In this document: positions 1 through 5,986 of the stretch, one piece after another | Layout: every line of letters begins with the position of its first letter | Numbering within the stretch: position 1 is the stretch's first letter | DNA from: Oscillibacter sp. | GTDB taxonomy: Bacteria; Bacillota; Clostridia; Oscillospirales; Oscillospiraceae | Length of the DNA stretch: 5,986 nt | Direction: 5' to 3' | NCBI GenBank assembly: GCA_017447005.1 | Contig: JAFSOM010000042.1 | Coordinates: 1 to 5,986, forward strand | The notes under the pieces: generated by a model | What the model saw: the letters and a program-made list of their open reading frames with translations, nothing else | Told to the model about the DNA's origin: nothing | Database searches by the model: none | Made by a program: the position numbers and the translations under genes

Positions 1-48
1 CCCACCCGGCGCTACGCGCCACCCTCCCCCAAAGGGGGAGGGCTTTGG
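1..48. repeat. Double-hairpin intergenic element downstream of the operon
   Basis: Two adjacent perfect inverted repeats: GGCGC-TAC-GCGCC (8-20, 5-bp stem) and CCCTCCCCC-AAA-GGGGGAGGG (22-42, 9-bp stem, 3-nt loop). CCAAAG (29-34) can also pair with CTTTGG (43-48), giving an alternative fold. There is no U-run after the stem on either strand, so it is not a classical intrinsic terminator, although a stable stem here could block transcription or protect the mRNA 3' end. The sequence resembles dispersed hairpin repeats I associate with GC-rich gut Clostridia. The element may continue beyond the left edge. Confidence 0.6.
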
Positions 49-87
49 AGGACGCAACCGCTTAGTCGCAAAAATTTTACGCATACC
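49..87. other. Short non-coding tail after the last gene
   Basis: These 39 bases separate the TGA of the last gene from the double-hairpin element. They contain an A/T-rich palindromic core AAAATTTT (71-78) but no stem placed before a T-run, so no intrinsic terminator can be called. No ORF or RNA gene is seen. Confidence 0.5.
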
Positions 88-774
88 TCATACGTTGCGG
101 CGCGGTTCGGTCAGACGGATTCCCGCGTTACGCGCCGTCAGGACGGGTTTCCGGTCGGTTCGTACATAAAACTCCCCGCGCTCCATCATGCCCCGCGTAA
201 CCGGTATGCGCCAGCGCTCGTTGACGCTGTATTCCAAATCGCCGTCGCGGTAGTTCTCGGGACAGGCGTCCGGGAAGGCGATACGGAAAAACGCGGGCGG
301 CGTTTCGCGCCGGAAAAAGAACAGTCCCGCACGCGGCTTGACCGGCGTCACCTCGGCGCGGATATTCATGGGCGCGTCACAGCGCGGCGACGACATGGAA
401 TCGCGTCCGCCTGTGATGTAAATCGCGCACACGTCCTTTTTATAGTCTATCGCGCACGGAAAGACGGTATAGGTACAGGCTTCGCCGTCGGCGCGGCAAC
501 CCTGCGCCCGCGCTTTCTCCTCCGCGCTGACGTACCGCACCGAAATGCGCTTGCTTAACGCGTGAAAACGTTCCGTCGGCAACAGCGGACAGTGACGGTT
601 GAGCAGTTCCAGCAACGTTTCCGCCTCGTCGGCGGGGTCGACGCCGTAGGGCGTGCGGACTAATACGCTGTCCTGTCCGGGTAAGGCCGTCCACGTCAGC
701 CGTTCCGACTGCGGCTCCAAGGTCAGCGACGCCGCGTAATGCGTCCCGTCCGCCGGGCGTGATTCGTAGGTCAT
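88..774 (-). CDS. Uncharacterised 228-residue beta-rich protein, translationally coupled to the upstream gene
   Basis: I recognise no family. The ATG overlaps the previous gene's TGA in an ATGA arrangement, with AAGGAG 5 nt upstream, so the start is secure and coupled translation is likely. The protein has seven cysteines. Four lie in the middle (C93, C100, C107, C116; spacing 6, 6, 8), which could be a metal site but matches no zinc motif I know. Alternating hydrophobic stretches suggest beta strands: 36-41 (SVLVR), 77-82 (ISVRYV), 101-107, 116-121 (CAIYIT), 150-154 (GLFFF), 160-167, and a C-terminal run (EYSVNERWRIPVTRGMMERGEFYVRT, 181-206). The C-terminal pattern resembles a small beta domain with conserved-looking G and P positions. 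No signal peptide or membrane helix is evident. As the last gene of the run, tied to the large LGGG protein, it probably makes a partner needed in similar amounts. Its function is unknown. Confidence 0.82.
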   Translation of the reverse strand: MTYESRPADGTHYAASLTLEPQSERLTWTALPGQDSVLVRTPYGVDPADEAETLLELLNRHCPLLPTERFHALSKRISVRYVSAEEKARAQGCRADGEACTYTVFPCAIDYKKDVCAIYITGGRDSMSSPRCDAPMNIRAEVTPVKPRAGLFFFRRETPPAFFRIAFPDACPENYRDGDLEYSVNERWRIPVTRGMMERGEFYVRTDRKPVLTARNAGIRLTEPRRNV

Positions 775-2741
775 AGCCTCTCCTTTCCCGCGGCGTTTCC
801 GTCGGCGTCGGTCTCGCCGCTCCAGAGGTGGAAACGTTCAAGACGGAAGATATTCAGCGATTCCGCCGCGCTCCCGCGTCCGGTGTCATAAAAGCGCGTC
901 TTGTCCGGGTCGGGAATGCTCTCCTTTAAGGTACAGTAGAGCGTATCGGGGCGGCGTTCGTCCATGTTCAGCAGGATGAACGACAGGAACGGCGTATCGA
1001 GCGAAAAGCCCGTGGAGAAGTAAACGGGAGCTTCGGCGCCGGTCAGCGTGGCGCGGGTACGCTCAATCTGCAACGCGCCGACATCCTCAAACGTCGCCGC
1101 GAATACGTTGCGCAACGTGCGGTTACTGAAAATGCTGTCCAGCGTCTCGCGGAAAAAGTCGGTGAGGCCGTCCACGTCGGGGATAGTCTGGAATTTCTCG
1201 CGGAGTTCGCGCTGACGGCTGTCAAAGAACGCCCGTAAATTCTGCGTATAATAATGTATAAAGCTCTCGTCGTCGCCGGACGCCTCCGGAATCCGCGAAC
1301 GCGTCCGCATAAGCTCGCCCCATGCGCGCAAAAACTCTCCGGCGCGTTCGCCCGCCGCGCCGATTTCGTCGAACAACGCTTCGCGGATTTCCGCGTCCGA
1401 CGACAGCACATACTTTAACCGTTGTCCGGCGGTCTCGCGTACCGAGGTTTCCGCGGACAGATGAAGCGTCGGCTCCGCCAAGTCCCGCACGCGGTCGAGA
1501 CGCTCCGCCAGTTCCGCAAGCTCCAAGGCGTGGAAATTCCGCCGCAGTTCCTCCGCGTACTCCCGCCGCCAGCGCTTGATGTCCGTCAGACGGTCGCGCA
1601 AGCCCTCCCGCGCAAGGTCAAGCGTACTTTCAAGGTAGCAGTTCCACGCGCCGAAGGTCAACGCGTCTATTCGCGCCGACGACGTTTCCGCGCATAAGGC
1701 CTCACTCTCCGCCGCGTCCGGCGACGACAACGGGAACGCCCGCAAGAGTTCGCGCAACTCCTCGCCTTCCGGGACGTAGCGCGACAAATGCCGCTCTATC
1801 TCCTCGTCGAGTACGCGGAACGTACCCTCGGGAGAGATTCCCAAGCGTTCGCGGGTACGGTCGGCGTCGCGTCCGAACAGGTCGCCCGTACCCGACGGCG
1901 CGAACGCGTTCAGCTCGTCAAGCAGATTGTCGGCGCAAATGCGGCTGATGTCCTCGATAGGCTTTTCGGCGCGGGCGTAACTCGCCGTCAGCGCCGCGCC
2001 CGGTCGGAACATCTCCTGCACTACCTGCGCGTCCTGATTGTTCGACACCGCGAACGCCGCCGTCAACAGCCGCCGACATAGATTGCCGTCACGGTCAAGC
2101 AGAGAATCGCTCCGGCGGTCGCTAATCAGCAACAGCGACGGCATATCCGGACGCGTGTCCAGACATTGCGCCAGCCGAATGCGTATCGCCTCGGCCAGTT
2201 CGCGCTCGCTCTTCCCGGTCTCGTGAAAGAGTATTGCCAGCATGGTCAGGACGGGCGTCACATTGTCGATGGAACGCTTAAAGCTGTCCAGCGCGTCCAG
2301 CCAGAACGTCAGCTCCTCCGGGGTACGGAATCCCGCCGTATCCAGCGCGGCGTAAAGCAGAATGCGGTTGGCGCGTTCAAAGCGCGTCCCGACGCGGAAT
2401 AAATCCGCCGTCAGGCCGCCCAAGTCCGACGCCGTCAGACGCTTTGACTTGCCCGTGTCCGCGCCCGACGGCGGCGCCTCGTCGCGGTAACGTCCCGGGT
2501 CGCTGAACGTCACGCCCTCCGGCGTCCGCGCCGCCGTGACAAAGGCGATGTCGTCGCAGTACGGCGGCCATAGCTGACGCAAGCCGTACTGCAAGGTATC
2601 GTTAAGCCGTCGCGCCCCGCCGCCTAACGTCAAGACCATCATCGGGTAACATGGCCCGCTGTGCGGCCCGTTGACCGCCGACTGATTATCCGCCCGCCGT
2701 AAGCGCTCGGCGAATTGCTCCGTGAGTTCCTGTACGGTCAT
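771..2741 (-). CDS. Large uncharacterised protein with Rossmann-like LGGG-loop N-terminus; partner of the tubulin-like gene
   Basis: A 656-residue protein that I do not recognise as a named family. Residues 33-70 form a hydrophobic strand (PMMVLTL), a glycine loop (GGG at 40-42), a helix (ARRLNDTLQYGLRQLW) and a second strand (DDIAFVTA), an alpha/beta nucleotide-binding-like opening. Further strands follow at 126-134 (RILLYAALD) and 201-208 (PSLLLISD), alternating with helices such as 143-175. Residues 360-560 are mostly charged helix (for example 386-425 and 490-535), and a mixed C-terminal segment ends the protein (571-640, including APVYFSTGFSLDTPFLSFILLNMD). There is no signal peptide, membrane segment, Walker A GxxxxGK[ST] or tubulin GGGTGSG. 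The ATG at 2741 is preferred to a TTG at 2801 because AGGAGG lies 6 nt upstream and the extra 20 residues are low-complexity R/D/Q/A. Its stop overlaps the next start. A degenerate tubulin/FtsZ fold is possible (the loop recalls FtsZ GVGGGGSNAVN), but this is inference. Confidence 0.85.
   Translation of the reverse strand: MTVQELTEQFAERLRRADNQSAVNGPHSGPCYPMMVLTLGGGARRLNDTLQYGLRQLWPPYCDDIAFVTAARTPEGVTFSDPGRYRDEAPPSGADTGKSKRLTASDLGGLTADLFRVGTRFERANRILLYAALDTAGFRTPEELTFWLDALDSFKRSIDNVTPVLTMLAILFHETGKSERELAEAIRIRLAQCLDTRPDMPSLLLISDRRSDSLLDRDGNLCRRLLTAAFAVSNNQDAQVVQEMFRPGAALTASYARAEKPIEDISRICADNLLDELNAFAPSGTGDLFGRDADRTRERLGISPEGTFRVLDEEIERHLSRYVPEGEELRELLRAFPLSSPDAAESEALCAETSSARIDALTFGAWNCYLESTLDLAREGLRDRLTDIKRWRREYAEELRRNFHALELAELAERLDRVRDLAEPTLHLSAETSVRETAGQRLKYVLSSDAEIREALFDEIGAAGERAGEFLRAWGELMRTRSRIPEASGDDESFIHYYTQNLRAFFDSRQRELREKFQTIPDVDGLTDFFRETLDSIFSNRTLRNVFAATFEDVGALQIERTRATLTGAEAPVYFSTGFSLDTPFLSFILLNMDERRPDTLYCTLKESIPDPDKTRFYDTGRGSAAESLNIFRLERFHLWSGETDADGNAAGKERL
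780..785 (-). promoter_or_regulatory. Ribosome binding site of the 228-residue gene, inside the preceding coding region
   Basis: AAGGAG (followed by AGG) on the minus strand, 5 nt before the ATG at 774. It lies within the last codons of the upstream gene (the KERL end), so this start can be served by a terminating ribosome or by independent initiation. Confidence 0.8.
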
Positions 2742-2747
2742 AGACTC

Positions 2748-2753
2748 CCTCCT
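2748..2753 (-). promoter_or_regulatory. Ribosome binding site of the 656-residue LGGG protein
   Basis: A perfect AGGAGG on the minus strand, 6 nt before the ATG at 2741. It fixes the start 60 bases downstream of the longest possible frame, whose TTG at 2801 is preceded by the sequence GCGTAACTC with no Shine-Dalgarno match. Confidence 0.85.
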
Positions 2754-2792
2754 GTCCTGATTCGCGTCGGCGTCCCGTCCTGATTGCGCGTC
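2754..2792. repeat. Imperfect short direct repeat in the gap before the LGGG gene
   Basis: On the plus strand GTCCTGATTCGCGTC (2754-2768) recurs as GTCCTGATTGCGCGTC (2777-2792), identical but for one inserted G and offset by 23 nt. The pair fills most of the 63-bp gap between the Uma2 stop and the ATG at 2741 and abuts the AGGAGG site. It could be a small tandem duplication or a protein-binding repeat. The gap shows no convincing -10 or -35 boxes. Confidence 0.6.
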
Positions 2793-2804
2793 GCGGCGCA
2801 AGAG

Positions 2805-3389
2805 TTACGCGCCGGGCATAATATCTTTGAAAACGCTGTCCAGACGAATTGTCAAATCCTCAAACAGCGCGGGATGAAATTCCGTGACAAGCGCGGCCTT
2901 CTCCGCGTCGCTCATGTCTAGGAGCATAAACTCCGGGTAGCGCGAGTAAACGTCCCGCAGGACAAAGCGCCCGTTTTCCAGTACATATTGCTCAATGGAC
3001 TGCTCCCCCGGGCTGACAATCCAGTATTCCCGAACGCCGTGTTTCTCGTACATGTCTTTCTTATGCCGCTTGTCGTTGCGTCCCGTGCTGGGCGAAAGAA
3101 CCTCTACCACCAAGTCCGGCGCGCCGTGTACGCCGTCCGCCCGCATTTTGTCGCGGTCGCAGACAATCATGACATCGGGAATATAGCGTTCGCTTTTTTC
3201 CAGAAATACGTTTGTATTATCGTGGAACGGCATACAGGGCTTTCCGTCCAGATAGTTTCCGAAAATGCGGTAGAGGTTGCCCGAAATAATGTTGTGATTC
3301 AACGACGGCGAGGCCATCATCACCACTCTGCCGTTGATAATCTCCTCCGGGCGCTCTTCCTCAAACTTGTACGCTAAATTCGTTTCCAT
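2805..3389 (-). CDS. Uma2-family (DUF820) PD-(D/E)XK nuclease-like protein
   Basis: A 194-residue protein, the usual length of the Uma2 family, whose members have a restriction-endonuclease-like fold and mostly unknown biological roles. The family landmarks appear in order: EEIINGRVVMMASPS (15-29), NH at 31-32, a central RYIPDVMIVCD (69-78, PD at 71-72), GAPDLVVEVLSPST (89-102, acidic D92 and E96), then NDKRHKKDMYEKHGVREYWIVSP (105-127). The candidate metal-binding acids are therefore all present and the protein looks intact. WIVSP replaces the common WIVDP, a variant I believe is frequent in Clostridia. The ATG at 3389 is chosen over an upstream TTG at 3410 because AAAGGAG sits 7 nt before it. 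GC is low in parts of the gene (25/60 at 2821-2880, 25/60 at 3181-3240, 26/60 at 3241-3300) against 42/60 at 1861-1920 and 38/60 at 4201-4260. It lies between two unrelated-looking operon members and may be a passenger. Actual nuclease activity is not established for most of this family. Confidence 0.9.
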   Translation of the reverse strand: METNLAYKFEEERPEEIINGRVVMMASPSLNHNIISGNLYRIFGNYLDGKPCMPFHDNTNVFLEKSERYIPDVMIVCDRDKMRADGVHGAPDLVVEVLSPSTGRNDKRHKKDMYEKHGVREYWIVSPGEQSIEQYVLENGRFVLRDVYSRYPEFMLLDMSDAEKAALVTEFHPALFEDLTIRLDSVFKDIMPGA

Positions 3390-3396
3390 CGTCGCG

Positions 3397-3403
3397 CTCC
3401 TTT
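3397..3403 (-). promoter_or_regulatory. Ribosome binding site of the Uma2 gene
   Basis: AAAGGAG on the minus strand, 7 nt before the ATG at 3389. It decides the start in favour of this ATG rather than the upstream in-frame TTG at 3410, which has only the end of the preceding gene in front of it. Confidence 0.8.
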
Positions 3404-3421
3404 CGGTCAAATGACATCCGG

Positions 3422-5986
3422 TTAAATCTCGTTGTCAAGACAGAACATCCGGAAACGCTGGAAAAAGTCCTTCAAAAACGCCTGAATCTCCGCGCCATTG
3501 TCCCAGTTCTCCGCCAGCTCCATCAAAATCGACTGCCGGTTCTGCGGCAACAGTTCCTTCAACGCCGCGCCTGTCACTTTGATTTCCGGCGCGTTCTCCC
3601 GGTAACGCTTCTGGTACTCCCGCTGTATCCGCGTCCGCGCCTCCTCGGATAACTTCCGGTAGTTCAAAAACCCCTGATAGACCGGTATCCGCGCATACGG
3701 GTATTCTCCGCTGAACTCGCAGAGCGTCACGGGCATTCCGTCGTTGTCATACGTGACATTGCGCCCGTCCATGGACAGCACGCCCGTGAATAAGGCCTCG
3801 CAATAGTCATTCATCACGCGCCGCCGCGCTTCGGCCTCCCGGGCCTGATGTTCGCCCAGACGCTTCATCTCGGCGTCCTTCGCGGCGACAGCCGTCAGCG
3901 TCTCCGCGGCGGCGTCCAAGGCGTCCAGCACGCCCGACACGCCCTCGTGAAACGCCGGAGACGACACAAAATGGTCCTCCTGTACGCGTAAAATAATCTC
4001 TTCCTCACTGCGGTCGCCGTCCTGCGGGAGCGCGTCGCCCGTGGGCCGTAACGGACGGTTGAGGCGTTCGCGCAAATCCGCCGCGACAGCGTAGAGCGCG
4101 GGCGTATCGTCGGGCGTATGCGTCCGCTCGATGAGCGAATTGCAGAGCGCGTTTGTCTGACGCAATCCGGCGGCGTCGGGTATCGTATAGAACGCGCTCT
4201 CGTTGTCCAGTAGCTGACGCTCCCGGACGCGTTTCCATAACGCCCGCCCCGATAACACCCGCTTGCGCAAATCCGGCGGCAAGTCCTCGCAGGTCTCGGA
4301 AAGCACGCTCTGCGGCATTATCGACGGCAAATCGCGCCAGTCGTTGAAGCGCATACCCGGTACGGGCTTTCCCTCGTAGCAATGGCGTCCGACGGAACGC
4401 GACGAGTAGAACATCTGCTCGTAGGCCTGACAATTGTTGTACGCGCTCAAGGGCAAGCCGCAAGCGCTCGACATGACGAAAATACGGTCGGTCAGGGCGC
4501 TGGTTTTGAGGCCCCACAGCGTATCCTCGGCGTTACGCCGCCGCGCCGCCGCCGAAATCGGGGACGATTCCGCCGGGTACGACAGGAACGCTAATTTAGA
4601 AGTGCCGCTCTCCTGCCAAATCGAATTGTTGAAGTAGAACAGCGGACGCGCCTTTTCCGTCAAGGGGCGAATCCATTCGTTGTAAATCAAATGCGACAGC
4701 GCGTCGTCGTCCAGCCGACAGCCTTCCCGCGCCTCGTACTTGTCGCGCAAGAAATTCGTAATCGTGCGGTTGGCGAACGTCCCGAAGGCCGTGTGCAAAA
4801 AGAAGTCCGTCACTAGGCGCGCAATGCGGCTCTCGTCCTCCTGCAGCCACTCGTCGCCGCTGCGTAACATCAGCGTCATAAACGCGTCGAACATATTCGC
4901 GGCGTCCAAATGCGCTACCTCCGCGTCCAAAGCGGGTTTCAGTTCCGTGACGCTCATCATAGGCGTTGCGAAGCCGTCCAGATTCTGCCGTATCGCATGC
5001 GACGCCAGCGCCTGACGGTTATCCTCAAACGTGTCCGCCAGATTCCGCGCCACCCGGCTCAGACGCACATAGTAATTGCTCGCCGCGTCCATGACCTGTT
5101 CCCGGAAGTCGTGCAGGACGCGTTTCAGACGCTGACAGGTTTCCAGTTCGAGTTCATGCTGTTCGTGGGTCATCAGATAGTATTGGTACGTTTCAAAGCG
5201 GTTGCGATTGCCGAATAAGCCACGCGAACGCCCCTCAAAGTTCAAGCGGGCGTTATCGTAATTCCGCTGACGCTCCGCGGTTCGCTGACAGGCCGCCTCG
5301 TATTGCTCCTCATTGCGCCGTATCCAGCCGTCAATCAGCGTGATAAGGTTTTGCTTTTCCGTCGTGGAGACGATGCCGTAGGCGTAGACCGGGCCGCGCT
5401 TGAGGTCGCGTATCACCGGTTCCAGCGCGGCGCGGAGACGCCGTATCAGCGAACGGGCGTCGCTCTCGTCCGACAGCGCTTTCGCGTTGGCCTGTATGCG
5501 CGCCTTTTTCGCCGCCGTCTGCTTGGCGTAATGGTCAACCAGTTCCTTTCCGCCGTAGTCGCGGACGAATTTCCAGTCCTGCGGGAAAGGCTCGTATTCC
5601 TCCGGCGCCGCCTCCCGCTGTAACTCGTGGAACAGCGCGTTATAGGCCTCCTCCGCCGTTTCCGCCCCCGGCGTCAGCGCGTGAAAACATACCGATTCCA
5701 CCTCCGCCGCCTCGGGCCGCGCCTGACGGATGTCCGCGAACTTGTGGAACAGTTCCGACGCCAGATACGTGTTGATTTCCCGTAAGGGCACGCTCGCGCA
5801 CGCCGCCCCGATAATGCAGTAGTCCATACACGCGCCCGTGAGCTTTTTCTGGTTCGCCTCGCCTATCATGGATTGGAAATTCGACAAATGCTGTTGCAAG
5901 TCAAACGCGGCGTTGGAATCCGTCAGGAAGTCCATTAAATATTCCGCCGTCACGTTCATGGCGTAGTCGTAGGCCTGCGCGATAGA
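3422..5986 (-). CDS. Large tubulin-like (Tubulin_2-type) protein, C-terminal part; 5' end cut by the window edge
   Basis: The frame is open to the right edge: nine codons (SIAQAYDYA) precede the first ATG at 5959, so that ATG need not be the start and the gene probably begins outside. Numbering from M at 5959, AYDYAMNVTAEYLMDF resembles the 'ANAYAALKEL'-like segment I recall from bacterial tubulin-like proteins. Residues 46-73 (YCIIGAACASVPLREI.TYLASELFHKF) fit their Y..xG.A...P..EI..YL pattern. Residues 493-550 (CGLPLSAYNNCQAYEQMFYSS, then GRHCYEG, DWRDLPSIMPQS) resemble their C-terminal 'GiPLyal..yE..Y..GlHL..W..LP' block. Residues 140-310 and 676-720 are charged, helical and probably coiled-coil. 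There is no signal peptide in the visible part and no membrane segment, so a cytoplasmic protein is likely. The GTP-binding GGTGSG-type loop would lie upstream, so GTPase activity cannot be judged. The coding assignment is near certain; the family assignment rests on remembered motifs. The gene leads the visible operon and ends in TAA 32 bp before the next start. Confidence 0.6.
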   Translation of the reverse strand, partial: SIAQAYDYAMNVTAEYLMDFLTDSNAAFDLQQHLSNFQSMIGEANQKKLTGACMDYCIIGAACASVPLREINTYLASELFHKFADIRQARPEAAEVESVCFHALTPGAETAEEAYNALFHELQREAAPEEYEPFPQDWKFVRDYGGKELVDHYAKQTAAKKARIQANAKALSDESDARSLIRRLRAALEPVIRDLKRGPVYAYGIVSTTEKQNLITLIDGWIRRNEEQYEAACQRTAERQRNYDNARLNFEGRSRGLFGNRNRFETYQYYLMTHEQHELELETCQRLKRVLHDFREQVMDAASNYYVRLSRVARNLADTFEDNRQALASHAIRQNLDGFATPMMSVTELKPALDAEVAHLDAANMFDAFMTLMLRSGDEWLQEDESRIARLVTDFFLHTAFGTFANRTITNFLRDKYEAREGCRLDDDALSHLIYNEWIRPLTEKARPLFYFNNSIWQESGTSKLAFLSYPAESSPISAAARRRNAEDTLWGLKTSALTDRIFVMSSACGLPLSAYNNCQAYEQMFYSSRSVGRHCYEGKPVPGMRFNDWRDLPSIMPQSVLSETCEDLPPDLRKRVLSGRALWKRVRERQLLDNESAFYTIPDAAGLRQTNALCNSLIERTHTPDDTPALYAVAADLRERLNRPLRPTGDALPQDGDRSEEEIILRVQEDHFVSSPAFHEGVSGVLDALDAAAETLTAVAAKDAEMKRLGEHQAREAEARRRVMNDYCEALFTGVLSMDGRNVTYDNDGMPVTLCEFSGEYPYARIPVYQGFLNYRKLSEEARTRIQREYQKRYRENAPEIKVTGAALKELLPQNRQSILMELAENWDNGAEIQAFLKDFFQRFRMFCLDNEI

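Noticed and set aside
22..42. Intrinsic terminator for the operon
   Set aside because: The stem is strong, but no T-run follows it on either strand, so it is listed as a hairpin repeat instead.
440..841. 133-codon minus-strand ORF in another frame, overlapping two real genes
   Set aside because: Arginine/glycine-rich composition typical of a shifted frame in GC-rich coding DNA, with no credible start signal and both underlying genes clearly coding.
1322..2402. Several overlapping plus-strand ORFs of 60-100 codons
   Set aside because: All lie antisense to the 656-residue gene, have Arg-rich composition and no ribosome binding site support.
2742..2801. A longer version of the 656-residue protein starting at TTG 2801 (20 extra residues)
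   Set aside because: No ribosome binding site precedes the TTG, the extra residues are low-complexity, and a perfect AGGAGG serves the ATG at 2741.
2742..2804. Internal promoter in the 63-bp gap
   Set aside because: The gap is GC-rich, without a TATAAT-like box; only a direct repeat and the ribosome binding site are visible.
3390..3410. A longer Uma2 protein starting at TTG 3410 (7 extra residues)
   Set aside because: AAAGGAG lies inside this stretch at ideal spacing for the ATG at 3389, and the shorter form fits the family length.
4005..4517. 170-codon minus-strand ORF inside the tubulin-like gene
   Set aside because: Arg/Ala-rich shadow frame fully inside a convincing coding region.
4740..5623. 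Plus-strand ORFs of 90-106 codons antisense to the tubulin-like gene
   Set aside because: They mirror the coding frame's codon bias, with no recognisable protein features and no independent start signals.

Overview
The window holds a compact block of four genes, all on the minus strand and read from right to left, in GC-rich DNA. Each of the three visible starts has a strong purine-rich Shine-Dalgarno sequence (AGGAGG or AAGGAG type). The downstream flank carries a CCCTCCCCC-AAA-GGGGGAGGG hairpin element of a kind I associate with gut Clostridia (Oscillospiraceae and relatives). A Uma2-family protein written in the usual clostridial style points the same way. I therefore infer a GC-rich Firmicute of the class Clostridia, with moderate confidence; there is no rRNA or housekeeping marker here to prove it.

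Layout in the direction of transcription. (1) 5986-3422: a long ORF still open at the right edge, so its N-terminus is missing. The visible 854 residues resemble, from memory, the middle and C-terminal parts of the large bacterial tubulin-like proteins (Tubulin_2 type), followed by helical and coiled-coil regions. (2) 3389-2805: a complete 194-residue Uma2-family PD-(D/E)XK nuclease-like protein with locally lower GC, probably an accessory insertion into the operon. (3) 2741-771: a 656-residue protein of no family I can name, with an N-terminal beta-strand/LGGG-loop/helix unit followed by long helical regions. (4) 774-88: a 228-residue cysteine-containing beta-rich orphan whose ATG overlaps the stop of gene 3 (ATGA), so the two are almost certainly translated in a coupled way.

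The gaps are 32 bp (1 to 2), 63 bp (2 to 3) and -4 bp (3 to 4). No promoter or terminator separates the genes, so one transcript is likely. The most interesting reading is that genes 1, 3 and 4 form a little-described tubulin-like gene cluster: a large tubulin-like protein, a large partner with a nucleotide-loop-like N-terminus, and a small coupled partner. The function is unknown, and the diagnostic GTP-binding motifs of gene 1 would lie outside the window. No tRNA, rRNA, CRISPR array, transposase or attachment site was seen. Other long open frames on both strands are byproducts of GC-rich coding sequence.
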